From Pelagophyceae sp. CCMP2097 (Eukaryota > Sar > Pelagophyceae): a DNA stretch of 17,330 nucleotides. Numbering within the stretch: position 1 is the first letter of the stretch; each line of letters opens with the position of its first letter. Shown one piece after another: positions 9,991 through 17,330 of the stretch. Made by a program: the position numbers and the translations under genes. The stretch lies in the NCBI GenBank assembly GCA_026770575.1, contig MU657326.1, positions 91,482 to 108,811 of the forward strand. Direction: 5' to 3'. Below the pieces are notes generated by a model. It was not told the DNA's origin, made no database searches, and saw only the letters and a program-made list of their open reading frames with translations.

Positions 9991-10426
9991 GGTAAAGAGT
10001 GGGGCCGTGCGATTCCGCAAAAAATGGTGTCGTGCGATTCCGTGCGGACACATGCGTGCGGACATTGCGCGCAATTTGCGGCGGTTTTGGACTTTGGATT
10101 TTTCGCGAAGTTTGCTTTGAGTTCTCGTTTCGGAAGCGCACCGGCGCGGCGAGTCAGATTCTGTTATTCCAGTTGCGATCTACGAATTTAACCTTTTACA
10201 GTGATTACTGTCATCATACATGAGTTTGGATCTTTTATGTTGCTTGATTAAAAATTAGCGTTTTGGAATCGCGCCGGCTTGGCGAGTCCAATTTTGTTAT
10301 TCCCGACTCGTTTAGACGCTATTTAAAAATGATGCAATTTTCAAATTCACAAAAATTCACCGTTTTGAGATTGGAAGCGCCACCTAGCGCATTAGCTTAG
10401 TAAACGAAACGTTCCAATCTTGTAAG
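9991..10426. repeat. Direct repeats of a GGCGAGTC-TTTGTTATTCC type; no gene
   Basis: GTGCGATTCCG occurs twice near 10007-10042. A ~40-bp segment at about 10131-10170 (GGCGCGGCGAGTCAGATTCT then GTTATTCC) recurs at about 10264-10303 with roughly eight changes. TTTTACAGTGATTACTGT at about 10194 is a short palindrome. No gene was recognised. Confidence 0.5.
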
Positions 10427-10832
10427 TTTTGCGTGATTTGCTCGATTTGCTAGATTGTGGGGCCAATAGGACTAAGGTGGATTTGTTTAAGACTTTTTTG
10501 GTCTTCTCTCTCTCGTGGGAATCCCTAGCGTTCCTTGACACTCTTTGTTGTTCGGTGTTCTCGCTCGTCGGATCTGCTTGCCGTGTTCCGGAAGATTCCG
10601 AACATTGGAACATTTTGATCACGGCACGCGGCGCGGGCGCCTCATGGCCGTCGTGGCGGCCTCGGTCGCGCGCGGCGCCACCGGTGCACGCGGCGCCTGC
10701 GTGCTCGGCGCCCACCGCGTCTGGGCCCCGAAGGGGGAAGGGGGCTGCCGCCCGGGGATTGCTCGCTCCGCGAGCCTGGGTGCCCTGCGCGGCCTCCGCT
10801 CAATTCACGCAAATCACGCAAATCAAGCAAAA
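10427..10832. mobile_element. Inverted-repeat element with AT-rich ends and a GC-rich core
   Basis: Bases 10427-10457 (TTTTGCGTGATTTGCTCG...) and 10801-10832 read in reverse (TTTTGCTTGATTTGCGTG...) match over about 30 bp with five or so differences. Each end has two or three copies of a TGATTTGC unit. The core (about 10620-10790) is strongly GC-rich. A 138-codon frame (10429-10845) spans it end to end but resembles no protein I know. MITE-like; no target duplication identified. Confidence 0.5.
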
Positions 10833-11287
10833 TTGCTTTAATTGAGGATGCTATTTAGGAATTGTTCCCCTCGATTCGACGCGCGTTGAAGCGGCGAGTA
10901 CGAAAATGCTTTATGAGCGTGATTCGCGAAAGTCGCCTTTTCAGCGATAAAAGTCGTTTTGAACAATAATTATTGGAGCCAACGGAATTTAAAGAGAGAG
11001 GTTTCCACCTGCGCTAGAAAACCCGCATCCTAGCGTCATAGTTACGCTCAAACTTTCGTCTTGCACATTTTCGTTTAGAGAAGCTTTCCTATTGGTTGAC
11101 TGCCGAGTGCAAGACGCCGTGACCCTTGGCTCGGCGGCCTAGGCCCGCGGCGCGGTGCAGAGGGTCCGGCGCCCCTCCCCCTTGCGTGCGCTTAGAGGTA
11201 CAAACGTCTACCGCTTCGTCCACGCCTTGCTCTGCAGCCGGGTGCGCTTACTCGGAGCGCGGCGTCCTTTGCCCTAGGAAACCGTTC
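10833..11287. other. No gene recognised
   Basis: This is mixed sequence. TTTTCAGCGATAAAAGTCG at about 10939 carries the dispersed AGCGATAA motif. The remainder up to 11287 is GC-rich with no domain I can identify in any frame. Confidence 0.4.
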
Positions 11288-11356
11288 GGTCTCTGTGGCT
11301 CCTTATCTGACTCTGCTCGTCCACGCCCTGCTCGTCCACGACGCGCGTCGCGTAAG
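11288..11356 (+). repeat. Dispersed ~70-bp segment, copy 2
   Basis: It matches 5134-5206: GGTCTCTGTGGCTCCTTAT, the doubled CTGCTCGTCCACG and GCGTAAGCT. A C tract follows. Unlike copy 1, it does not sit inside an obvious inverted-repeat element. Confidence 0.75.
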
Positions 11357-11479
11357 CTTCCCCCCCCCCCCGCGCCCCCCGCCACACCCTTGGCACCCGA
11401 GGCGCAGCATAACAGGAGGATTTGCTTTCCCGGAATCGATACAAGAATACGGAATGCGTTTAAATGCGCTCCAGCTCGC

Positions 11480-11717
11480 ATGCGGCTAAGTCGCTTCAGG
11501 CGGCGTAGCCGCCGCAGGCGGCTCAACCTCTTCAGGCGGCGTAGCCGCCTCAGGCGGCGTAGCCGTCGCATGTGGCTCAGCCGCCTCATTCGGCTTACCC
11601 GCCGCAGGCGGCTCAACCTCTTTAGGCTGCGTAGCCGCCGCAGGCGGCTCAGCCGCCGCAGGCGACGCAGCCGCCTTAGGCGGTGTAGCCGCCTCAGGCG
11701 GCGTAGCCGCCGCAATC
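11480..11717 (-). repeat. Hairpin-unit array 3, reversed orientation
   Basis: About 13 units of GGCGGCGTAGCCGCC or GGCGGCTCAGCCGCC with spacers GCA, TCA or TTA. The loops GTA and TCA are the complements of the TAC and TGA loops in arrays 1 and 2, so the array runs the other way. The spacers, read on the minus strand, are TGC, TGA and TAA rather than the usual TTC, CTC and ATC, which marks a separate subfamily. GC-rich palindromic sequence based on CCGGAGGC follows to about 11760. Confidence 0.85.
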
Positions 11718-11762
11718 GGCCTCCGCCCGGAGGCCTGCGGCCGGAGGCCGGCGGCCGGAGAG

Positions 11763-11872
11763 TAAAACAAACCCCAGGCTCCCGTAAGGAGCCGGTGGTT
11801 GTTAATCACAGAATCGTGTCGAGGCCTCCACCCGAGGGTTAAACGAACCCTAGGCTCCCGTAGGAAGCCGAT
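11763..11872 (+). repeat. Duplicated GGCTCCCGTA hairpin segment
   Basis: A segment at about 11764-11796 is repeated at about 11841-11872. Both contain AAAC-AACCC, AGGCTCCCGTA and AGCCG, and GGCTCC-CGTAA-GGAGCC in the first copy can form a hairpin. The spacing is 77 bp. Function unknown. Confidence 0.55.
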
Positions 11873-11959
11873 TATGGATGGTAAAAGTAAGTTTCGTAAT
11901 AATAATTATAGGGTCGCCGGGCTTCGGGGCTGGTGGATTTGTTTTGGGAATGGGAGAAT

Positions 11960-12680
11960 AGACAAGTTCACTTTTTTTAACCAGTTTCAATCTCGGGTTC
12001 AGGCGATAGTTTGAAAACACTTTATCGAGTTAGAGCCATGCCGACTGTGCTGCGCGCATCTCCTTCTCCGGCCGATGCGCCCTACGCGCTCAGATCCGTC
12101 AGACTCGATGAATGAAAATATAACTTAACGGGATTATAAATTTGCATTTAACGGCGAGGTAACGGTCGAACTGCGCGCGGGAACACGTCGTACAGCGCCC
12201 GCTGCGCTGCAGTGCCCGCGGGGAGCGCGGCGTCGACGCGGCACGCCCGCGCCGCGAGGGGGGGCGAGGTGGACGCAGCGCGCCTTCGGCGTCGGGGTGT
12301 CGGGGGGCTGCGCCGCGAGCGCGGCCGATGGCTCCGCGCGCGCCGCGAGCGAAGCACAGGGACGCGTCGCGTGCTGCGTCGCCGCGCGGGTCGGCGCGCC
12401 GCAGCGCGCGGCGAACGCCGGCGAGCTCGCGTCCAGCGCCGAGTGGACACGAGCGCACGTCTGCGCGGAGCGAAGTAGCAAAAGACGTCCGTTCAACCCT
12501 CTCTTTTCCTGTTGTGCAAGGTCAATCAAACAATTGCACGAGTTTCCAACCAGTTTGAAACCTCGGTTCTAGAACTGCTGGTTGGAAATCTGGCGTTTCC
12601 AACCAGTTTCCAACCAGTTCGACGTAATTACACGGGTTTGAACCAGTTTTAAAACCAGTGGAAAGAAAGTGAACTTGTCT
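11960..12680. mobile_element. Inverted-repeat element with AGACAAGTTCACTTT ends and a GC-rich core
   Basis: Bases 11960-11974 and 12666-12680 are exact reverse complements (AGACAAGTTCACTTT), and similarity runs on for about ten more bases to AACCAGTTT-type sequence. Inside the right end AACCAGTTT or its inverse recurs at least six times (12546-12660), including a 9-bp hairpin GGTTGGAAA / TTTCCAACC at 12580-12604. The core at 12160-12480 is very GC-rich; its long frames on both strands are compositional. The 721-bp element looks like a non-autonomous transposon. The three bases outside are ATA on the left and TAT on the right; no clear target duplication. Confidence 0.6.
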
Positions 12681-12995
12681 TATGATGCGGCTCTGCGTCC
12701 TCCAACTGCCAGGCGCCAAGGACGGAGGGGAGGTCAGGGGGTGCGCCGGAGCAACTTTACCGACGACGGGAATCGGATTCTGGACCGTACAATTGCAGGA
12801 TTCCTCTCCATTTTAGGAACACAGGGTGTATGGGTGCCCCCGTCCTGTTGGTCTATAAAGCGAGTATCGGATATCGAGCTCTTTCGCGCGTTCACTTCCG
12901 GGGGGTGCCCCCCCCAGACCCCCCTCATCGCCGCTGCGCTTCACCAAAAACGCTTCAAAAGAAACATAAAAAAAAACAGCCGCCAAACAAATCCT
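12681..12995. other. Spacer with short GC palindromes; no gene
   Basis: Contains GGGGGGTGCCCCCC near 12899 and a TATAAA string near 12854. An A run at 12968-12976 reads as T9 on the minus strand, just past the tRNA-like sequence. No protein was recognised. Confidence 0.4.
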
Positions 12996-13060
12996 TGACG
13001 ACGACGGGATTCGAACCCGCGACCCTGCACTTTTTATGTAAGGATCCTCTGGTACCCATG
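12996..13060 (-). tRNA. tRNA-like 3' half (T arm plus acceptor strand), probably partial or degenerate
   Basis: On the minus strand GCGGG-TTCGAAT-CCCGT (13020 down to 13004) forms a canonical 5-bp T stem with a 7-base TTCGAAT loop, and the GGTTCGAAT B-box core is intact. CGTCGTC then A (13003-12996) would be the acceptor 3' strand and discriminator. A T9 run at 12976-12968 could serve as a Pol III terminator about 20 bp downstream. I could not find a matching 5' acceptor strand (GACGACG) or a good anticodon stem; the 5' side has only a weak GGTACCAGAGG D-loop-like string. It may be a truncated tRNA, a tRNA-derived SINE end, or a tRNA with an unusual intron. The 5' limit is a guess. Confidence 0.4.
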
Positions 13061-13084
13061 CGGGGACCTTCAGAGGAAGCGCCG

Positions 13085-13320
13085 AGGACGCGTCCGTGCA
13101 CAAAGAGGGGCCCTCGAAGGGGCCATCCAGAGGGGCCGTCGAAGAGAGGCCGTTGAAGACGGGCCATCGGAGAGGGACCATCGACTCGGAAGAGGGACCC
13201 TCGAGATGGACTGTATAGAGAGCTCTCTAGAGGACCCGCCTCGAGATGCCGCCTCGGGACCGTCTCGAGGGGCCCTCTCGAGGATCATGTAGAGGGACGG
13301 GCTCGAGGGCTGTCTCGAGG
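13085..13320. repeat. GGGCC/CTCGA degenerate tandem repeats
   Basis: This is a run of units such as GAGGGGCCGTCGAAGAG, GACGGGCCATCGGAGAG and GAGGGACCCTCGAGATG, roughly 14-20 bp each. Read on the minus strand it resembles the GGGCCCTCTG repeats in the E2 first intron. The frames crossing it are not convincing. Confidence 0.55.
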
Positions 13321-13333
13321 CGCCGTGGTCATG

Positions 13334-13468
13334 GCGGTCTGGGACGACGACAGGTGGTACCGGGGCGTCGTCCAAAACATCAACCCAGACGGCTGCTTCG
13401 CGATCCACTTTGGGGACGGCGACCAACGCAGCGGTGCGTCGCGCGACCCTCGCCGCTACCGACGCATC
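13334..13468 (+). pseudogene. Tudor/agenet-like domain fragment
   Basis: A plus-strand frame reads VMAVWDDDRWYRGVVQNINP, then DGCFAIHFGDGDQRSGASRDPRRYRRI. This has the Tudor/agenet-like pattern: W-D-D-x-W-Y-x-G-x-V, a turn at DG, then H-F-x-DGD and a basic end. Such folds often bind methylated histone tails or other peptides. The domain is about 45 residues; downstream the frame becomes Arg-rich noise while a different frame becomes Ala/Pro-rich. No complete gene can be drawn, and no splice pattern is convincing. A methionine at 13325 or 13331 could start it. I treat it as a gene fragment, possibly a small exon. Confidence 0.45.
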
Positions 13469-13807
13469 GCCCGCGGAGGGCCGAGTGTACCGGCCGCGGA
13501 GGGTGTCCCTGGCGACGCGCAACGTTTGCCGGCGACGGGCATCTTTTTGCAGGCGTGCCCGCGGACAAGGTTCACCGCGTCGTCGTCGGCGACGACGTGC
13601 CGCAAACGGCCACACGCTCGACGTCGACGCCCGCGGCGCCGACGCCCGCGGCGCCGGCGCCCGCGGCGGCGACGTGCGCTGCGCTGGCATGCGCAGCCCC
13701 GACGCGCGCGGCCCCGACACCCGTGGTGACGTGCGCCGCGCAATCGTCGACCGAAGCGCACGCAGCGTCGGCGTCGCGGGCGTTTAGTATGGGTGGTGCT
13801 TGATAGC

Positions 13808-13848
13808 AAGACGTATCCGAAGATACTCTGACGTATCCGAAGATACTC
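13808..13848 (+). repeat. Two tandem 20-bp units with a CGAA-loop hairpin
   Basis: GACGTATCCGAAGATACTCT occurs twice back to back. GTATC-CGAA-GATAC inside each unit is a 5-bp stem with a CGAA tetraloop. It lies between the Tudor-like fragment and the alanine-rich frame. Confidence 0.75.
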
Positions 13849-14077
13849 TCTATATTACCTTAACTCATCTCGTGTCTGGATTCCTTCTCTCATGGTAGCT
13901 CGAGATTGTTAAGCGGACGTTCGATCCGTAAAGAGAGGAGCCCAGCGAGGTACCTTGGCTCGAGGACGAGCCCGGGCCAGTGCCTATGTCCGAAGATGGA
14001 AGTTCTGTGAGTTCTACGGAATCACTCGGCGTTGACACCGACATCAACGCCGCGTCGCCGCCGCCGAGGCGGCGGCC

Positions 14078-14977
14078 ATGGCGCTCGACGCAGTCGCGAT
14101 CGCGCAGTTCGACGCTGCCGCGCAGTTCGACGCTGCCGCCGACGCGGCCGCGCCGCGCGCCGCCGCGCAGGTCGAGCTCGCGGCACGCGCCGCCGCGCAG
14201 TTCGACGCGGCCGCATTCGACGCTGCCGCCGACGACACGCGCCGCGCCGCAGCTTAAGACCTGCGCGACGCGGCCGCGGCACGCGCCGCCGTTTCCGCGG
14301 CGTCAGAGCAGTTGCTCGGCGACGCGCGCACGGCGCGCACCATCGCGGAGTGGCACAGAGCCGCGGCCGCTGCCACGGCACACGCCGCGGCCTTTGCGGC
14401 GCCGGCTTCGATGCCTGACGCGGCCGCCGAGACGTTGGGCCAGGTGTCCAACGTGGCCATGGCAAGCGCCGTGGCCACTGCGGAGTGGCGGCAAGCCACG
14501 GCCGCGGCCACGACACGCGCCGCGGCTACTGCGGCGCCGGGCTTGACGCCTGACGCGGCCGCTGAGATGTTGGCTACGGCACGCACCGTGGCTACTGCGG
14601 CGCGGCTGCGAGCCACGGCCGCGGCCGCGGCAAGCGCCGCGGTCACTGCGGCGCCGGGCTCGGCGCCTGACGCGGCCGCCGAGATGATGGCTGCGGCACG
14701 CGCCGCGGCCACTGCGGCGCCGGGCCTGGCGCCTGCCGCGGCCGCCGAGACGGTGAACTGGCTTCACCCGTCGCCCAGCGCGGCCGATGCGCGCGCTTTC
14801 GCGGATCAACTACTTTTATCGACGGAAGGGTCGCGCGGCGCCTCCGCGCGCCCGCTGGTGGTGTGGTTCAAGGCGGACATTAAAGACTTTACCAAGTTCG
14901 ACCCTCCCCCCGGCCGCGATACATGGCCGGCTACCGCCCACCAGGGGCCGATCCAACGCAGTTTTTGCTGTCGGTGA
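14078..14977 (+). CDS. Alanine-rich repetitive reading frame upstream of the retrotransposon ORF (interrupted)
   Basis: One frame starts at ATG 14078, hits TAA at 14255-14257 and stays open again to 14977. The first part repeats QFDAAA. The second repeats a P-D-A-A-A-E motif at about 14411, 14546, 14666 and (as PAAAAE) 14729, embedded in Ala/Thr-rich sequence. The end, with WFKADIKDFTKFDPPPGRD, is non-repetitive and more protein-like. It overlaps the start of the RT frame by 55 bp and lies one base off it. It could be a degenerate ORF1 or N-terminal part of the same element, or simply GC-rich repeat DNA. No known domain was recognised. Confidence 0.35.
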
Positions 14978-17130
14978 GGCTCCACTCACTCGCAGCGCTG
15001 GAGGCCGGCGCGCCATTCGTCATCGGCTGTGACAGCAATTACCACGGCTTTGACGGCGCGCGCCAATCCGGCACGGAACACGCGCGGGCGCCGCGTTCGG
15101 GGCTTCCCAGGCCACAGGAGGACGAGATTTCAGAGACGCTTCAGGCGGGTGCGCTCCGGATCATCAGTGGAACCATTGCTGCCACAAAGGACCTTATCGG
15201 ATGGACGTTTACGCATTATCGGGTATCCAAGGACGCGATGCAAGCGAGTGAGCTGGACTGGATTCTGGCGAACTCGCACGCGCTGGCAGGGCCTTGCCAT
15301 GTGGAGAACTCCGGGCCGAGCAGCCTCCTCGAGAAAGACATGTGGTGCTCTTCGCACCACTGCCTCCTCTGGATGATCGTTCGGCACCTCCCGCAAACGG
15401 TCACCGAGTCCGACTTCTCCGAACTCCCCTACATGGAGGCGGTCACCAAGGCACGCTGGCGGGATGCGACGCCGCAGGACAAGGCGAACTTTAAGATGGT
15501 TTTAGCGCGAGGGCTGCAAAATTTTGCGAGTCGGATTGCCACGGGGCTCGGCAGCTGGGGCGACAGCTTCGAGCAAGTAGTGCAGGAGCTCGCAAACATC
15601 ATCGTGGACGCGGAGACGAGAACGATCGGCAGGCCGCAGCCTGGAAACGGCTCGAGGCCCGACTTTCAGAGGCACGACACGCCAGAGGTCCAGACGGCCA
15701 GTTCAGGATTTCGGGCTGCGACGATGGACATCAGGAAGGCGACCGCGGCCGGCGACCCTGCCTATCTTATGCTTTCTATAGCCCGCTTCAAAGCGTCGCG
15801 CAACGAATGCCAAGCTGTCGCGGCCAAGGCGGCCGCAGACGACATTGAGAAGGGGCTCGCCGGCTCGCGCGGGGATCACTCGGGCCAGCGAGCGGCGCAC
15901 AAGCGCGTGGCGGAGATGATGGGTACTAAGGCCGACGACGCGGCGACGACCCTCCGGCAAGTGCGAGACGCAGAGGGCAAGATGCTCTACGGCCGAGAGG
16001 CGGCCGATTTTATCGCCGCGCAGTACGAGGAGCGGCAGCGGTACGACCCAGCACGGAAGCACTTCTGCGGCGAGGACGCCCGGCAGCGGCAAGCCGACTG
16101 GGAGGAACTACGGCGAAACACCCTGCCCAAGGAGAGGCGGGCCGACGCAAAGGCCGCGGCTGATGCCCACGCTGCTCAGCGCGACTGGCGACGCTGGGGC
16201 AAGGGCGTACGAAGCGGACTGGTGACGCCGACGGACGAGGACAAGGGCGCTTATGGCGCGGCACCGGTGCAGCTCTGGGAACTCGAGCGGGTCGCGTCAA
16301 AAATGAAAAAGAACAGGTCGGCTAATCCAGAGGACGGTGTCGCGTCGGACCCCATCATCAACGGAGGGACCACGCTTTATCTCGTCCTGGCCCGGCTTTG
16401 CGACCTGCGGAGAGACAGCCCGTGGAGCCGCACCCCCGTGAATTACAAGACGCTTTATGCGACGCTCATTTACAAGGGCAAAGGCCGGGACAAGACGTCG
16501 TGGCTGTCGTACCGCTTCATCATGCTGCTCTCCTTCCTCGCCAAGGTAGACGAGGGCGTCATGCTCTTCCGGCTCATGACCTGCGTCGGAGTCGACGAGT
16601 CGCAGTCAGTAGCCAACGAAGGCGTCGACGCGCGGCATCAGCTGCACATGATCCTCGACTTTGCGGCGCTGGCACGGGCCCAACAGGACGAACTCATCCT
16701 GGCCATCCTCGACGTTGAGCGAGGCTTCCCGAGCTGTGAGCGCGAGGACGTTTATCTGGCGCTACGGAGACACGGGGTCCGCGCCCACCTGATCGAGGGA
16801 CTTGCGGCGCTCGACTTTGGGGCGGTGGTGCGCCTCAAGATGGCGCTACACCGCTACACGGCGCCCATCCCGACGGGCATCGGGATTCTTGAGGGGAGCC
16901 AGGGGTCACCGGCCAAGTTCTCGCTCCAGATCGCCGAGCTGGCCAACGCCCTGCGGACCTCTCCGCACGGAGTCGCCCACATGGGCCACTCAGCCGGGGC
17001 GCTCACGCACATGGACGACATCGCGATGCTGCCAAGGTGTGGCCTGCAAAGCGCGCCGGAGGGTTGGCCGCCGGCATCAGAGGCCGACGGAAACCGGTTT
17101 CGTGAACCGGTTTCGGGCCCAGAGCCGTAA
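14923..17130 (+). mobile_element. LINE-type non-LTR retrotransposon ORF: partial endonuclease plus reverse transcriptase, 3' truncated
   Basis: This 735-residue frame codes for the copying enzyme of a non-LTR retrotransposon. Residues 3-150 look like the second half of an APE-type endonuclease: GYRPPGAD, FVIGCDSN (32-39), SELDWIL (109-115) and SSHH (143-146), where SDH is usual. Residues 250-460 are charged linker. Reverse transcriptase follows: LIYKGKGR then SYRFIMLLSFLAKV (YRPI-type box, about 515-541), LAILDVERGF with catalytic Asp 597 (motif A, GFP in place of AFD), GSQGSPAKFSL (motif B, 658-668), and HMDD (696-699, motif C). The frame then ends within 36 residues. Thumb, C-terminal domain and any RNase H are absent, and the endonuclease N-terminus is not in this frame. 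ATG 14923 is the first Met after a stop at 14881, but the true N-terminus may lie upstream by frameshift. The copy is probably dead. Confidence 0.88.
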
Positions 17131-17170
17131 AGTAATTTTCTCCTGCTCGACCCAAAGGGAAACCGGTTTC
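17090..17170. repeat. Three GAAACCGGTTTC-type palindromes
   Basis: GAAACCGGTTTC occurs at 17090-17101 and 17159-17170, with GAACCGGTTTC at 17104-17114. They bracket the RT frame's stop codon and lie just after the point where RT homology ends (about 17035). They may mark the insertion or rearrangement that cut the retrotransposon. Confidence 0.7.
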
Positions 17171-17211
17171 TCTTTGTATATATTAGAGGGCTTCAGCACA
17201 ATTCAAAGTTG

Positions 17212-17290
17212 TACGAACCTTGCACTTGAAACCTGTAACTGAAAGTGCAAAGTTGTAACTGAAAGTGCAAAGTTGTATCTGCAAGTGCGA
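17212..17290 (+). repeat. Tandem 20-bp repeat, about 2.5-3 copies
   Basis: GTAACTGAAAGTGCAAAGTT occurs twice exactly, followed by a diverged GTATCTGCAAGTGC copy and preceded by a partial ACTTGAAACCT-like copy. This is the last structured sequence in the window. Confidence 0.75.
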
Positions 17291-17330
17291 CCAATCCGTT
17301 ATTTTGTCGAACGTCTCGAATGAGTGCACA

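Noticed and set aside
10429..10845. 138-codon plus-strand frame
   Set aside because: It spans the inverted-repeat element including its ends, and the frame is kept open by a GC-rich core.
5607..11717. CRISPR array
   Set aside because: The 18-bp units are contiguous with 3-base spacers, not repeats separated by unique 25-40-bp spacers, and the genome is eukaryotic.
12099..12572. Several 90-130-codon frames on both strands
   Set aside because: They overlap mutually in a very GC-rich core where stops are rare; no domain was recognised.
14022..14809. Long minus-strand Arg- and Ala-rich frames
   Set aside because: They are the complement of the alanine-rich repeat and open only because of composition.

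Overview
The window looks like nuclear DNA from a GC-rich unicellular eukaryote, most likely a microalga. One gene has five short GT-AG introns. There are no bacterial operons or Shine-Dalgarno-led genes. Large parts are repeats, inverted-repeat elements and retrotransposon remains. The RING/MYND/Sel1 protein type at the left is, to my knowledge, expanded in stramenopile algae such as pelagophytes and diatoms, but the lineage is inference.

Layout. Bases 1-600 are GC-rich low-complexity repeats. Bases 634-1389 (minus strand) hold a broken MYND finger - RING finger - Sel1-repeat gene: one frame carries all three domains but has two internal stops, no usable start in that frame, and a cut-off 3' end. 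About 265 bp away and divergently oriented, at 1656-2999 (plus), is the one clearly intact gene. It is a six-exon, 147-residue ubiquitin-conjugating enzyme (E2) of the UBC4/UBE2D/UBE2E class. An E2 and a relic RING protein thus sit head to head.

From 3000 to about 13,000 I see no convincing protein gene. This stretch is a mosaic of repeats. It has inverted-repeat elements at 3961-4837 (40-bp perfect termini), 4993-5266, 10427-10832 and 11960-12680. It has three arrays of an 18-bp hairpin unit at about 5607-6835, 8939-9990 and, reversed, 11480-11717. It also has a duplicated flank (5424-5608 and 7131-7315), a dispersed ~70-bp segment (5134 and 11289), and several short palindromic motifs. A tRNA-like 3' half with a T-run lies on the minus strand near 12996-13060.

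From 13,320 rightward are a Tudor-like fragment, an alanine-rich repetitive reading frame and, at 14923-17130, a non-LTR (LINE-type) retrotransposon ORF. That ORF has a partial endonuclease and reverse-transcriptase motifs up to the HMDD box, after which it breaks off. Short tandem and palindromic repeats follow to the window end.

Overall this is one housekeeping ubiquitin gene next to a decayed ubiquitin-ligase-like relative, in a transposon- and satellite-rich setting. The strongest candidates for something new are the hairpin arrays, which share a start and an internal order, and the group of non-autonomous inverted-repeat elements.
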